From positions 5,084,001-5,148,000 of the forward strand of contig NC_060258.1 of the NCBI RefSeq assembly GCF_921293095.1: DNA of 64,000 bases. Reading direction: 5' to 3'. The translations under genes and the position numbers were made by a program. Of the stretch, positions 25,349 to 37,449 are shown piece by piece. Numbering within the stretch: the stretch's first letter is position 1; each line of letters begins with the position of its first letter. The notes under the pieces are model-generated. The model saw only the letters and a program-made list of their open reading frames with translations, did no database searches and was not told the origin of the DNA. This DNA comes from Ischnura elegans (taxonomy: Eukaryota; Arthropoda; Insecta; Odonata; Coenagrionidae).

Positions 25349-26557
25349 ACCCCTCCCCCAGGCAACACACAACTGCCAGCGCTGCGCGGGCAAGGTCGTT
25401 GAGCACTCTAGCAGCCCATTGTTGATGGAAAGCCTTCTGAAAAGAATATCCCCGCTTGAGACGAAGGGATGCCGCCAAAAGGATATTTGAATGTGCATGT
25501 GAAAATCCAAAATAACTATACTTTCACCCTTGTCTGTCTTTTGCGGGTTTTCCCAACGCTTTTCACCCCATTCGTGTCCTTTCTATCCTGCGTGTCGCAT
25601 TTCTCGATCCACCCACCCTTTTAATACAACACCGTACGGTAATGTACGCGACAAATGTGAATATTGTACGCCACAGAGGATGACATGAGAACGTCTACGC
25701 GAACATGCTCGCGTAGACGTCAAGGCGATAAACCAACCGTCGGGCAATGAAAATGGTTTTCCTCGAAATATAGGATACAATATTCAGAATGCATTTGACA
25801 TTATTTAGCTCATTTCTCAATTAATAATGTATCTAAAAATCACGTTACCATCCCGTCCGATTATATAGCTTCTCCCAAATTAAATATAAATTTTCACTAT
25901 GAAAAATCAAAGACGTTCCATTCCAGATAATTCATTTCTCCATGACTATTTCCTCCGAAATACGAATGATGAAAGGAAAATTATATTTCCGACAATTATT
26001 CCAATTTATTGTAATTCAAGTAGAATTACATCAAAGTGACCGGTGTACTGTAACCATAATTCAAAATCGATCGTCCATTTAGGCGTCTGCGACTCGGACA
26101 TGAAGGCGATGAAAGAACCATTGCGTAATGAACATAGTTTATCTCGAAATATAGGATACAATATTGATAGTGCGTTCTCGGAGAAAATGATCTTATTGGT
26201 ATAGCCACAGGGCATGGCAGATTGAAAAAGTAAAGTGACGAATTGCAGATTGCATTTGATTTCTTGAACGAAGTGTGTTACTAAACGTGGAATAATCAAT
26301 GTTATGTGTACGTGCCGGATGAGAAAGGCATTCAGCTTTCATAATTCCCGTATGTAGAATCAGTTCAATTTTCTAGCGTGACGTATCGTATGTGCACGCT
26401 AATTGTGTTTTTTGTGCTTCACGCTGTAATGCTTTTTTTTAACTGGTGAATTTCCAAAACTTCCAATTAATAAACGCATTTTCAAAATGTTATCTTCCGT
26501 TTTCAAAGAAATTGAAGTGCATTAGTTGATAAATGTTCATGAATGATGCGCCTAAAA
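25349..26557 (+). repeat. Segmental duplicate of about 1.2 kb, copy 2
   Basis: Copy of 22,727-23,936 with only a few substitutions. It ends at GAATGATGCGCC, where unrelated repeat sequence begins. Confidence 0.9.
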
Positions 26558-26654
26558 TCTTTGCAATGTTTATCAGGAAATAACAATATTAAAATTGAGA
26601 TCCATACACGTAATATAATATACCAATTTTTCTGAGGAAAATAAAAATTAAATG

Positions 26655-27732
26655 CTAAAACTGTACCACTGTGCCCCAGTCTCCCCTATCGTTTAAAATA
26701 TTCCGCTCTCTTCACTGCTGACATTAAGCAATCAGTGCCTAATTCCAGTGAAGCTGCAATTCATAGTTTTAATACAGTTTTATTTAAATTTTGAAATCAT
26801 GTACGTTATTTGCGACCTATGAAAGTGTTAATACACAACTTACTTCATATTTAATAATTGTTACCACATTTTCTGCACTGGGCCTATTTGTGCTTGTAAT
26901 ATCAGGGGTAGAATTTTTTTGATAAAGTTAAAAGTCATCCATTTGAAGTTTGAATGAGTTTATAGCAGTTTTTCCACGCCACCCGAGAGGTAACTGGCAA
27001 GGCGCGTTTCCCTTTTTTATACGTAGACGTAACGGAAAAGGGATCCCCACGCCCCAGTTGAAAATATCCCCAAGTAAACCGGCCGAGAGAGCACAGCAAA
27101 CGTAAAGACAATATTTTTCAACTGGCACATAGGCCTACTTGTAACCGACAAACACAAAGACACACACAGCCATTCACGCATCACATTCACACGTGCAAGC
27201 ACTCCCTACCACACACTCCTCTCCAAGCATTCCATCACCACCTCCATCCCCCTCTGATTAGGGTGGACACCGTCGGGACGGCGACGATTACCTTTACCCA
27301 TATACCTGTACGGAAGAAGGAAAGGAAATGAAAACAACCTTCATTGGGCATTGGAAAACCATATGAGAATGAAATACTAACCTCTCAAAAAATGTGTCGT
27401 CTACCCCACCGTGATCGACAAGAAAAGGAGTTGTGATATCTACGACCCGGATCCCCCCTGTAAAATAAGTCAGTTATGAGAGGAACGGTTAACGTCATCC
27501 TGGTACGTGAGTGCGAATACTGTGTAATATCTTACATCTGTAATACCGGTGTAGCCACCGTCCCAGCGCCAGTACGTGTCTCCTGTATATGACATTACGC
27601 CACATAGCTGGCGCTGGAGGTATTGTCAGGAAGGTAACTGCAGGGGCCAACACCCGCAGCTTCATTATTAATCGATGTATATCGGCCCTCAACGTTCGAT
27701 ATACGCAATCCTGGATGAAAGGGGAGAAATAC
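26655..27732 (+). repeat. Segmental duplicate of about 1.08 kb, copy 2
   Basis: Copy of 19,180-20,257. At 27,731 it switches abruptly to the GGCATGATATGGTATTATTA repeat. Confidence 0.88.
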
Positions 27733-28352
27733 TGCAATTTATTGGCATGATATGGTATTATTAGATTAGATTATTTTGATCAAAATTCGTTCAACTGAGA
27801 AGCACATGAAAGCAGCTCAGTGTTACAATGATATCAAAATTCTTAATTAATAAAACTTTTAACGGCGAAAATTAAACGACATTCCATTCAAGATAATTCA
27901 TTTCTCCATGGCTACTTTATCCGGAATACGTATAGTGAAACCATATTAAAATTGAGATCCATACACGTAATGTTTTATCGCTTAAAATGTTCCCCCCCCC
28001 CTCCACTGCAAATACTAAGCAGTCATTGCCTTTTTTTAGTGAAACTGCAATTTATTGGCATGATATGGTATTATTAGATTAGATTATTTTGATCAAAATT
28101 CGTTCAACTGAGAAGCACATGAAAGAAGCTCAGTGTTACAATGATATCAAAATTCTTAATTAATAAAACTTTTAACAGCGAAAATTGAACGACATTCCAT
28201 TCAAGATAATTCCTTTCTCCATGGCTACTTAATCCGAAATACGTATAGTGAAACCATATTTATATTTTCAAAACTTATTCCAATTTATTGAAATTCAAGT
28301 AAAATAAAATGGAAGCGCCCAGTGTACTGTAATCATAATTGAAAATCGATGG
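27733..28352 (+). repeat. Tandem pair of a repeat of about 310 bp, then a family B fragment
   Basis: TTTATTGGCATGATATGGTA occurs at about 27,738 and again at about 28,052, each followed by CAACTGAGAAGCACATGAAA and TTAATTAATAAAACTTTTAA. A family B tail (AAATGGAAGCGCCCAGTGTA) then breaks off at the composite array (about 28,353). Confidence 0.75.
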
Positions 28353-30140
28353 TTCACAGAGCAATACGTACTACCAGCTATCCCCCATCGTTTACAAAGG
28401 CTACCGGGGGATAATGAGGCAGAATGTAGACGCATGCTAGCCGTGATTGTGGCATTTTAGCTTATGACGATGTTTTGAAGGCGGTATGGGGGGTTTATAG
28501 GGGTGTTATGGAGTGTACTGACAACGGTCACTATCATCGAAATAAATTCCTTAGCGATGAGTCATAGGAGAAGGGAAATACTGCTAAAATATACGAAAAC
28601 ACCAAAGGACATGCTATTTACAGAAAAAAAATAATTTTTCCCTGGTCTTCTAGGAGGCCACATGAAAGTTAGAGAAGTTTGCTTGCATAATAGGTATTTG
28701 TCTACCTACAATAAAAATTCCAGCGATCTAGCTGTAGGGGAAGAATGAATTTTCCCGTATTACTCACATTTATATTACCAATTCTGTGTTCTCCACATAG
28801 CGGTGCGTAGGCGCTGTAATAAGGCATAATTCGTGTGAATTTCGTAGCCGTACTTTATGGGGAAGTGGTTTAAAAAAATCTCTTTTAGGTGTCCATGTCC
28901 TGGAAGCCCTTTTATACCTCTACTATTTTGTTAAGAAATGTACATTTAAAAATTTGAAGTTTTATTGCGGGTGTGTAAATGCGGCAGGATAATTTAACAT
29001 GACGCGTAAATATAGCCGACACGATTCCCAGTCCGAATAAATAAAAACGATACAACTGGGATGAATGGTACACGAAATATACGACTTATTAAGTAATTTT
29101 TATTTTTTTTGGGGGGGTCACAGGGGGTTTTCGGGGAATTTAAAGTGCTTGTTCTGTATAACGCGGCATCGTTTACCTTGGATAAAAATTTCGGCTCTGT
29201 AGCTGTAGTGTAAGCATGCTTTTTCGACGGTGTCACCCGTTTAAATTCAATATTCTGCGTTCTCCTGGTAGCGGCGCGTAGGGGCACGAGAAAGACGTCA
29301 ATCACCTGAATTTGGTGTCCGTACCACGTCGGGAAGTGGTAAAAAAAAATTCCGAAAAATTTAAAATCGTGTGTTGAGGGAATGCAAACTTCACGGCGGA
29401 TGTGTTGTAAGTTACCAAACGTTGTAGGAGTCGCAAATTCAATGAAAATACATAATCGTTAATTACTCGAAGTTTGATTAACATGTGGATATCAGAGGAT
29501 AGCCAAAAAATTAAGAAAAAAATCTAGTATCTTGCATTAAATTGAATTGGTCCTACGATTATTGCAAATTGGTCAAAAAAATTCCCAAAGTGAGCCCATA
29601 AGAAGAGCATTGGAAATTTTAAATTGTTAAAAAAAATACTTTTAAACAAAAAATTGCAAAGGCAACCACACCAAAAAATCAACCAAAAAATCTAGTATCT
29701 CATAAGTAAAGGACTTATTCCTACAACGGTAATAAGTTGGTTTTAAAAAAATCCAAAGATAGGCCCATAAGAAAAGCATTGGAAATTTAAAAAAATTATA
29801 AAAAATACTTATAAACAAAATATGGCAAAATGTTTCACATCAAAAAATCGGCCAAAAAATCTAGTTTCCGTCAGTGACATTTCACGTTCCCGTGACATTT
29901 TTAAGTAGGCAAAAAATGGAATATGTTTTAGTCCCATAACGCTCCAATGTTAATTCGGATCAATATATCTCGAAAACCGAACGACTTTTTCGAGTTTTCG
30001 GATTTTTCCCCCCGATGAATATTTTTTCTTCACCCACGGTGAAAATTTCGTCTTCCCAGCACGTCCGGAAGTGGTCGGGAATTTGTATACGTGAATGAGT
30101 CAGTGAGCTATCTGTCACACATCGGGTTGTATATAATATA
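28353..30140 (+). repeat. Composite array, AT-rich unit, copy 1
   Basis: The unit starts near CACAGAGCAATACGTACTAC, cut into a family B repeat. It includes ATGAGTCATAGGAGAAGGGA and TTTACAGAAAAAAAATAATTTTTCC. The middle holds GTCACAGGGGGTTTTCGGGG, and the end has several AAAAAATCTAGT motifs spaced at intervals. It closes with GAATGAGTCAGTGAGCTATC and GGGTTGTATATAATATA. Length is about 1,788 bp. Copies 2 and 3 match throughout with scattered substitutions. No conserved long frame; identity unknown. Confidence 0.9.
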
Positions 30141-31093
30141 GACTCGCCGCGCTGCGCGCGCTCGTTAGGGGGCTACGCCCCCTAAAACCCCCCCGCATCC
30201 GGCTTCGCCGGCTGCCCCCACTGGACGGCTTCGCCGTCCCACCCGCGGCGTCTCGGAACGGCTTTGCCGTTCCTCGTCAGGGGTCGGCTTCGCCGCCCAG
30301 ATGTCGAGGTAGCCCTGTGACGGAGACCCGCTTGTTCCTCGGAACGGCTTCGCCGTTCATCGTGGGAGGGCGGCTCAACCGCACAAGGGTTACCCGAGTC
30401 CCCCCGAGGCGTCGACTCCTGGTAACGGCATCGCCCTTCCTCGTGAAAGGGCGGCTTCGCCGCCCAAGGTTTTCCTGGGTCCCTCCGAGCCATCGACTTC
30501 TCGGAACGGCTTCGCCGTTCCTCGCCCGTGGTCGGCTTCGCCGCCCAAGGTTTACCTGTGTCCCCCCGAGCCGTCGCCTCCTCGGAACGGCTTCGCCGTT
30601 CCTCGCCTGTGGGCGGCTTCGCCGCCCGAGGGTTATCGGCGACCCGAATCCGGCGGCCCCCACCGGACGGCTTCGCCGCCCAGATATCGAGGTAGCCCTG
30701 TGACGGAGACCCGCTAGTTCCTGGGAACGGCTTCGCCGTTCCTCGTGGGAGGGCGGCTTCGCCGCACAAGTGTTACCCGAGTCCCCCTGAGGCGTCGGCT
30801 CCTGGGAACGGCATCGCCCTTCCTCGTGATGGGGCGGCTTCGCCGCCCAAGGTTTACCTGTGTACCCCCGGGCCATCGACTCCTCGGAACGGCTTCGCCG
30901 TTCCTCGCCCGTGGGCGGCTTCGCCGCCCAGGGGGTATCGCCGCCTTCCCCCCTCGTAAGACACACGTATGGGTGCTCCGCGTGTCGGGGCGGATTCGCC
31001 GCCCGAGGGTTCTCGGAGTTTTTCCTCGCCTCTGACTCCTCGGAGTGCGTCCGACGTTTTTGGAGCTGGGGGAGCTTCGCCGCCCGGGTTTTC
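30141..31093. repeat. GC-rich hairpin block 1
   Basis: The block begins GACTCGCCGCGCTGCGCGCG, then a perfect 9-bp hairpin TTAGGGGGC-TAC-GCCCCCTAA at 30,165-30,185. It continues with about 15 exact GGCTTCGCCG palindromes flanked by variable arms (GGAACGGCTTCGCCGTTCC, GGGCGGCTTCGCCGCCC) and spaced mainly 40-60 bp apart. Long open frames exist on both strands but are Arg/Pro-rich repeats expected from this composition. The complement contains GCGAAGC at each centre, known as an unusually stable DNA mini-hairpin. Confidence 0.9.
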
Positions 31094-32891
31094 ACTCCTT
31101 ACCAAGCAGTGAGAACTACCGGCTATCCCCTATCGTTTACGAAGGCTGCCGGGGGATAATATTGGAGGATGTAGACGCATGCTAGCCGTGATTGTGGCAT
31201 CTTTTTAATTTATAACGATGTTTTTAAGGCGGTCCTGGGAGTTTCCAGGGTTTTTTTGTGAGTGTACTGACTACGGTCACAATCATCATAAGAAATTACT
31301 TAGCGATGAGTCATAGGAGAAGGGAATTACTGCTTAAATATGCTAAAACACCAAAGAACATGCTATTTACAGAAAAAAAATAATTTTTTCCCTGGTCTTC
31401 TAGGAAGCCACGTGAAATTTAGAGGGGTTTTCTTGCATAAAAGGTCTTTGTGTACCTACAATAAAAATTCCAGCGATCTAGCTGTAGGGGAACAATGAAT
31501 TTTCCCGTATTATTAATATTTAGATTTCCAATTCTGTGTTCTCCACATAGCGGTGCATAGGCGCTTTAATAAGGCATAACTCCTGTGAATTTCGTAGCCG
31601 TACCTTATGGGGAAGTGGTTTAAAAAATTCGCCTTTAGGTGTCCATGTCCATGAGCCCCTTTTATTACTCTACTATTTTGTTAAGAAATGTACATTTAAA
31701 AATTTGAAGTTTTATTGCGGGTGAGTAATTTTGGGCAGGATAATTGAACATGACGCGTAAATATAGCCGACACAATTCCCATTCGGAATCAATAAAAACG
31801 ATACACCTGGGATGAATGGTACACGAAATATACGACTTATTAGGTAATTTTTATTTTTTTGGGGGGTTCACAGGGGGTTTTCGGGGGACCTAAAGTGCTT
31901 GTTCTGTATAACGCGGCATCGTTTACCTTGGATAAAAATTTCGGCCCTGTAGCTGTAGTGTAAGCATGCTTTTTCGACGGTGTCATCCGTTTAAATTAAG
32001 TATTCTGCGTTCTCCGGGTAGCGGCACGTAGGGGCAACAAAAAGACGTCACTCACGTTAATTTCGTGGCCGTATGTCGTCGGGAAGTGGCAGAAAAAAAT
32101 TCCGAAAAATTTAAAATCGTGTGTTGAGGGAATGCAAACTTCACGGCGGATGTATTGTAAGTTACCAAACGTTGTAGGAGTCGCAATTTCAATGGAAATA
32201 CATAATCATTAATAACTCGAAATTCGTTCGTCTTACGGATACATGAAGATAGCCGAAAAATTGAATAAAAAATCTAGTATCTTGCATTTAAGTGAATTTG
32301 TCCTACGATTATTGCAAATTGGTGAAAAAAATTCCGAAATTCGGCCCATAAGAAAAGCATTGAAAATTTGAAAAAGTAAAAAAAAAATACTTTAAATCAA
32401 AATATTGCAAAGAAAACGACACAAGAAAATCAACCGAAAAATCTAGTATCTCATACGTTAAGGAATTATTCCTACAACGATTTAAAGTTGGTTTTAAAAA
32501 AATCCAAAGATAGGCCCATAAGAATAGCATTGGAAATTTAAAAAAATTATAAAAAATACTTTAAATCAAAATACGGCTAAATGGTTCACATCAAAAAATC
32601 GGCCAAAAAATCTAGTTTCCGTCAGTGAAATTTCACGTTCCAGTGACGTTTGCAAGTAGGCGAAGAATGGAAAAAGTTTTAGTCCCATAAGGCTCCAATG
32701 TTAATTCGGATCGATATATCTCGAAAACCGATCGACTTTTTCGAGTTTTCGGATTTTTCCCGCCGATGAATATTTTTTCTTCACCCACGGTGAAAATTTC
32801 GTCTTCCCAGCACGTCCGGAAGTGGTCGGGAATTTGTATACGTGAATGAGTCAGTGAGCTATCTGTCACACATCGGGTTGTATATAATATA
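31094..32891 (+). repeat. Composite array, AT-rich unit, copy 2
   Basis: Starts TTTTCACTCCTTACCAAGCA and ends GGGTTGTATATAATATA at the next GC block. Collinear with copy 1 over about 1.8 kb; both edges abut GC blocks. Confidence 0.9.
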
Positions 32892-34331
32892 GACTCGCCG
32901 CGCTGCGCGCGCTCGTTAGGGGGCTACGCCCCCTAAAACCCCCCGCATCCGGCTTCGCCGGCTGCCCCCACCGGACGGCTTCGCCGTCCACCCCGCGACT
33001 ACTCGGAACGGCTTCGCCGTTCCTCGCCAAAGGGGCCGTCTTCGCCGCCCATATATTTAGGCAGCCCTCCGACAAACAGCAGCTGGTTCGTCGGAACGGC
33101 TTCGCCGTTCATCGTGTGAGGGCGGCTCCGCCGCAGAAGGGTTAACCGAGTCCTCCCTAGGCGTGGACTCCTGGGAACGGCATCGCCCTTCCCCGTGCCG
33201 GGGCGGCTTCGCCGCCCAAGGTTTACCGGTGTTCCCCCAGGACTGCGACAACTCGTAACGGCTGCGCCGTTCCTCGCCACCCCCACCGGACGGCTTCGCC
33301 GTCCCACCCGTGACTCCTCGGAACGGCTTCGCCGTTTCTCGTTGTGGGTCGGCTTCGCCGCCCATATATTGAGGCAGCCCTCCAACAGACACCAGCTAGT
33401 ACCTCGGAACGGCTTCGCCGTTCATCGTGTTAGGGTGGCTTTGCCGCCCAAGGTTTACCCGAGTCCCCCTGAGGCCTGGACTCCTGGGAACGGCATCGCC
33501 CTTCCTCGTGGCGGGGCGGCTTTGCCTTCCAAGGTTTACCAGTGTTCCCCCGCGCCTTCGACAGCTCGAAACGGCTGCGCAGTTCCTCGCCTGTGGGCGG
33601 CTTCACTGCCCAAGGGTTATCTTGTCGTAATGGGGCGGCCACGCCTCCCAAGGTTTACCTATTTCCCCGAGCCATCGCCTCCTCGGAACGGCTGCGCCGT
33701 TCCTCGCGTGAGGGCCGCTTCGCCGCCCAAGGGTTATCGGCGCCCTCCCTCGTAAGCTTCCTCGTAATGGGGTGGGTTCGCCGCCCAGGATTTAGCCGTG
33801 TTCCCAACGAGGCGTCGACTCCTGGGAACGGCGTCGCCCTTCCACGTGATAGGGCGGCTTCGCCGCCCAAGGTTTACTGTGTCCCCCCGAGCCGTCGACT
33901 CCTCGGAACGGCTTCGCCGTTCCTCGTCCGTGGGCGGCTTCGCCGCCCAAGGGTTATCGGCGCCCTACCCCCGTAAGCTTCCTGGTGATGGGGCGCCTTC
34001 GCCGCCCAAGATTTACCCGTGTCCCCCCGAGGCGTCAACTCCTGGGAACGGCATCGCCCTTCCGCGTGATGGGGCGGCTTCGCCGCCCAAGGTTTACTGT
34101 GTCCCCCCGAACCGTCGACTCCTTGGAACGCATTCGCCGTTCCTCGTCTTTGGGCGGCTTCGCCGCCCAAGGGTTATCGGCGCCCTCCCCCCTCGTAAGA
34201 CACCCATTCGGCTGCTCCACGTGTTGGAGCGGATTTGCCGCCCGAGGGTTCTCGGAGGGTTTCCGCGCCTCTGACTCCTTGGAATGTCTCCGTCGTTCCT
34301 GGGGAGGGGGCAGCTTCGCCGCCAGGGTTTT
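32892..34331. repeat. GC-rich hairpin block 2
   Basis: Same entry sequence and 9-bp hairpin (32,916-32,936) as block 1, then about 14 exact GGCTTCGCCG palindromes. It also has variants such as CGGCTGCGCCG and CGGCTTTGCCG that keep the stem while changing the loop. It is about 490 bp longer than block 1, consistent with different repeat numbers. Some sub-blocks repeat internally (GGGTTATCGGCGCCCTCCC at 33,733 and 34,172). Confidence 0.9.
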
Positions 34332-36121
34332 CACTCCTCACAGAACAATGCGTACTACCAGATTTCCCCGATCGTTTACAAAGGCTGCCGGGGGATAATG
34401 TGGCTGAATGTACACGCATGCTAGCCGTGATTGTGGCATTTTAGCTTATGACGATGTTTTGAAGGGGGTCCGGGGGATTTCCAGGGGTTTTTATGAGTAT
34501 ACTGGCAACGGTCGCAATCATCCAAATAAATTCCTTAGCGATGAGTCATAGGAGAAGGGAATTACTGCTAAAATATGCGAAAACACCGAAGAACATGCTA
34601 TTCACAGAAAAAAATAATTTTTTCCCTAGTCTTCTTGGAAGCCACGTGATATATCGAGGGGTTTTCCTGCATAAAAGGTCTTTGTCTACTTACAGTAAAA
34701 ATACCAGCGATGTAACTGTAGGGGAACAATGAATTTTCCCGTATTACTCACATTTAGATTACCAATTCTGTGTTTTCCAAATAGCGGTGCATAGGCGCTG
34801 TAATAAGGCATAACTAATGTGAATTTCGTAGCCGTACGTTATGGGGAAGTGGTTTAAAAAAATCGGTTTTAGGTGTCCTTGTCCTGGAACCCCTTTTATT
34901 ACTCTACTATTTTGTTAAGAAATGTACATTTAAAAGTTTGAAGTTTTATTGCGGGTGTGTAATTGGGGCAGGATAATTGAACATGACGGGTAAATATAGC
35001 CGACACAATTCCCATTCGGAATCAATAAAAACGATACAACTGGGATGAATGGTACACGAAATATACGACTTATTAAGTAATTTTTTTTTTTTTGGGGGGG
35101 TCACAGGGGGTTTTCGGGGGTCCTAAAGTGCTTGTTCTGTAAAACGCGGCATCGTTAACCTTGGATAAAAATTTCAGCTCTGCAGCTGTAGTGTAAGCAT
35201 GCTTTTTCGACGGTGTCACCCGTTAAAATTAAATATTCTGCGTTCTCCTGGTAGCGGCGCGTACGAGCACGAGAAAGACGTCAATCACCTGAATTTGGTG
35301 TCCGTACCACGTCGGGAAGTGGTAAAAAAAATTCGGAAAAATTTAAAATCGTGTGTTGAGGGAATGCAAACTTCACGGCGGATGTGTTGTAAGTTACCAA
35401 ACGTTGTAGGAGTCGCAATTTCAATGGAAATACATAATCGTTAATAACTCGAAATTCTTTCGTCTTTTGGATACATGAAGATAGCCGAAAAATTGAATAA
35501 AAAATCTAGTATCTTGCATTTAAGTGAAATTGTCCTACGATTAATGCAAATTGGTGAAAAAAATTCCGAAATTCGGCCCATAAGAAAAGCATTGGAAATT
35601 TTAAATTGTTAAAAGAAATACTTTTAATCAAAATATTGCAAAGACGACCACATCAAAAAATCAACCAAAAAATCTAGTACCTCATACGTTAAGGACTTAT
35701 TCCTACAACGATTATAAGTTGGTTTTAAAAAAATTCAAAGAAAGGCCCATAAGAATAGCATTGGAAATTTAAAAAAATTATAAAAAATACTTTCAATCAA
35801 AATACGGCTAAATGGTTCACATCAAAAAATCGGCCAAAAAATCTAGTTTCCGTCAGTGAAATTTCACGTTCCAGTGACGTTTGCAAGTAGGCGAAGAATG
35901 GAAAAAGTTTTAGTCCCATAAGGCTCCAATGTTAATTCGGATCGAGATATCTCGAAAACCGATCGACTTTTTCGAGTTTTCGGATTTTTCCCGCCGATGA
36001 ATATTTTTTCTCCACGACCTGTAAAAATTTCGTCTTCCCAGCACGTCCGGAAGCGGTCGGGAATTTGTATACGTGAATGAGTCAGTGAGCTATCTGTCAC
36101 ACATCGGGTTGTATATATTAT
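34332..36121 (+). repeat. Composite array, AT-rich unit, copy 3
   Basis: Starts TTTTCACTCCTCACAGAACA and ends GGGTTGTATATATTATA. After it no GC block follows; the piggyBac fragment starts at once. The right junction GTTGTAT...ATACAAC is itself an inverted repeat (36,108-36,130). Confidence 0.9.
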
Positions 36122-36830
36122 AGATACAACATGATCTGAAACGCGATCGCTGGCTTGATGAGAGCCGTCCTTGACGCCTCTGGTCAATCTGGAAGTTAAT
36201 TGAATCAGCTTGCCAAATACATACTGTCTTTATATACTGCAAACCAGTATTTATGCCCATACTCATCAGGCTTTGGTGCCATGAATTGCTTGAATGGACA
36301 TCTAGCTTTGAAGCTTTGCTTAGAAACAGCTGTTCGTCAATGGTTACGTTAGGCCCATGTTATGATTCCTCAGCATGGCCATCTCCTTCTTAGGATCTTG
36401 AACAAGGAGTTGACGTCGCCTTGAAGTCTACCCAGCGCCCTTCCACGTCGGCACACCATGTCCCGACGACGCACAATTTCTTTTCTGTCCGATAACCAGT
36501 GCAGATCCAGTAACTCAATTATGTGTATATGCGTATTGTAAAATAAATATGTGTATCTATCGTGATTAAATACTATACTGAAATATGAAAAACATTGAAA
36601 CTGACCGTGCACACTATTTTCATCATTTTTGGATGATCAAAATTGCACCTCCTGTGCAACCCAATCGTCGTCCGACTCAACATCTGCATCAGACCCTTTC
36701 TCCGACACGTCTCCAGAAATATCGTTTAGTATTGCAATACTTTGCTCCGTCGTAACACGTCTATGCAGTGCTAGTATCAAGACAGAACTACCGAAGCAAA
36801 TCAAGCAGCAGGTCGCGACACACTAGCGAC
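36122..36830 (-). pseudogene. piggyBac transposase, decayed and internally deleted
   Basis: piggyBac transposases cut and paste at TTAA sites using a DDD catalytic core. An N-terminal piece at about 36,775-36,633 reads RVTTEQSIAILNDISGDVSE followed by an acidic run SDADVESDDDW, then a stop. A DDE-domain piece follows. HGPNVTIDEQL at 36,360-36,328 contains an expected catalytic Asp region. After a frameshift, KARCPFKQFMAPKPDEYGHKY continues at about 36,320-36,207, ending with stops. Most of the region between the two pieces is absent. It cannot encode an active enzyme. Confidence 0.8.
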
Positions 36831-37449
36831 CCAGTCCGCCAAACACGCGCGTGAGCCAGGCAGCCGAACACAGAGGCTCGGCAGCAGCTAACTGCGTTGT
36901 CGCGCCCGTCACTTCACTGCAATGTTTCAGGGCAAGTAAGTGTAACCGCGGTAAAAAAATTAGCTGTTTTCAAGGTGAATCATTTGCAAAAGGCGGCGGA
37001 ATATACTTACCTTAGGAGCTGCTAAACTTTTGAAAAAAGTAGTATACAGCCGATGCTCATTGAAATTATATAAAATAAACAATCATGAAGGTAATATACT
37101 ATACTGAAGTATACTATACTATACATAAAGGTACTACACATGAAGATAATGTACTACACTATACTAATTTGACGAATAAGTATCAAGCCGCATCCCACGA
37201 GACACCTAAACCAAAGAAAGAAGTGATATAATATACTGGGTGTCAAAATGACACCCTCCGGCATTCAAGGTAAATTTGAATTTTTGAGACGAAAAAAATT
37301 AGGGGGGTATCCCTTTTACTGTCGTCTTGTTAAGATCTAAAAATGAATAAAAGTCACGAAAGATTTTTTTCTACAACACTCTCTAAGGGCCAGCTCCGTA
37401 AAAAATGTACGCGTAGGGTGTCAAAATGACACCCTTCGGCATTCTAGTG
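36122..37449 (-). mobile_element. piggyBac-type element, 5' part, cut off at the composite array
   Basis: The outer end is CACTAGAATGCCG next to the target TTAA at 37,450-37,453, as for piggyBac. Two copies of the palindrome GGGTGTCAAAATGACACCC (37,238-37,256 and 37,416-37,434) lie just inside. Transposase remnants follow on the minus strand. The element's other end is missing because the sequence switches to the array at 36,121. Confidence 0.8.

Noticed and set aside
30141..31093. Idea that GGCTTCGCC forms the ultra-stable cUUCGg tetraloop
   Set aside because: The stem closes as C-UUC-G, a triloop, not C(UUCG)G. Only the minus-strand GCGAAGC comparison holds.
32633..32869. Minus-strand 78-codon frame shared by array copies 2 and 3
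   Set aside because: Conservation simply follows overall copy similarity; copy 1 lacks a clean equivalent and no domain is visible.
30182..34444. Long Arg/Pro/Gly-rich open frames on both strands of the GC blocks
   Set aside because: They arise from a repeated GC-rich palindrome, exist in several frames at once and show no domain; composition explains them.
28353..36121. CRISPR-like array
   Set aside because: Repeats are palindromes with irregular spacing and non-unique spacers in a eukaryotic context; no cas genes.
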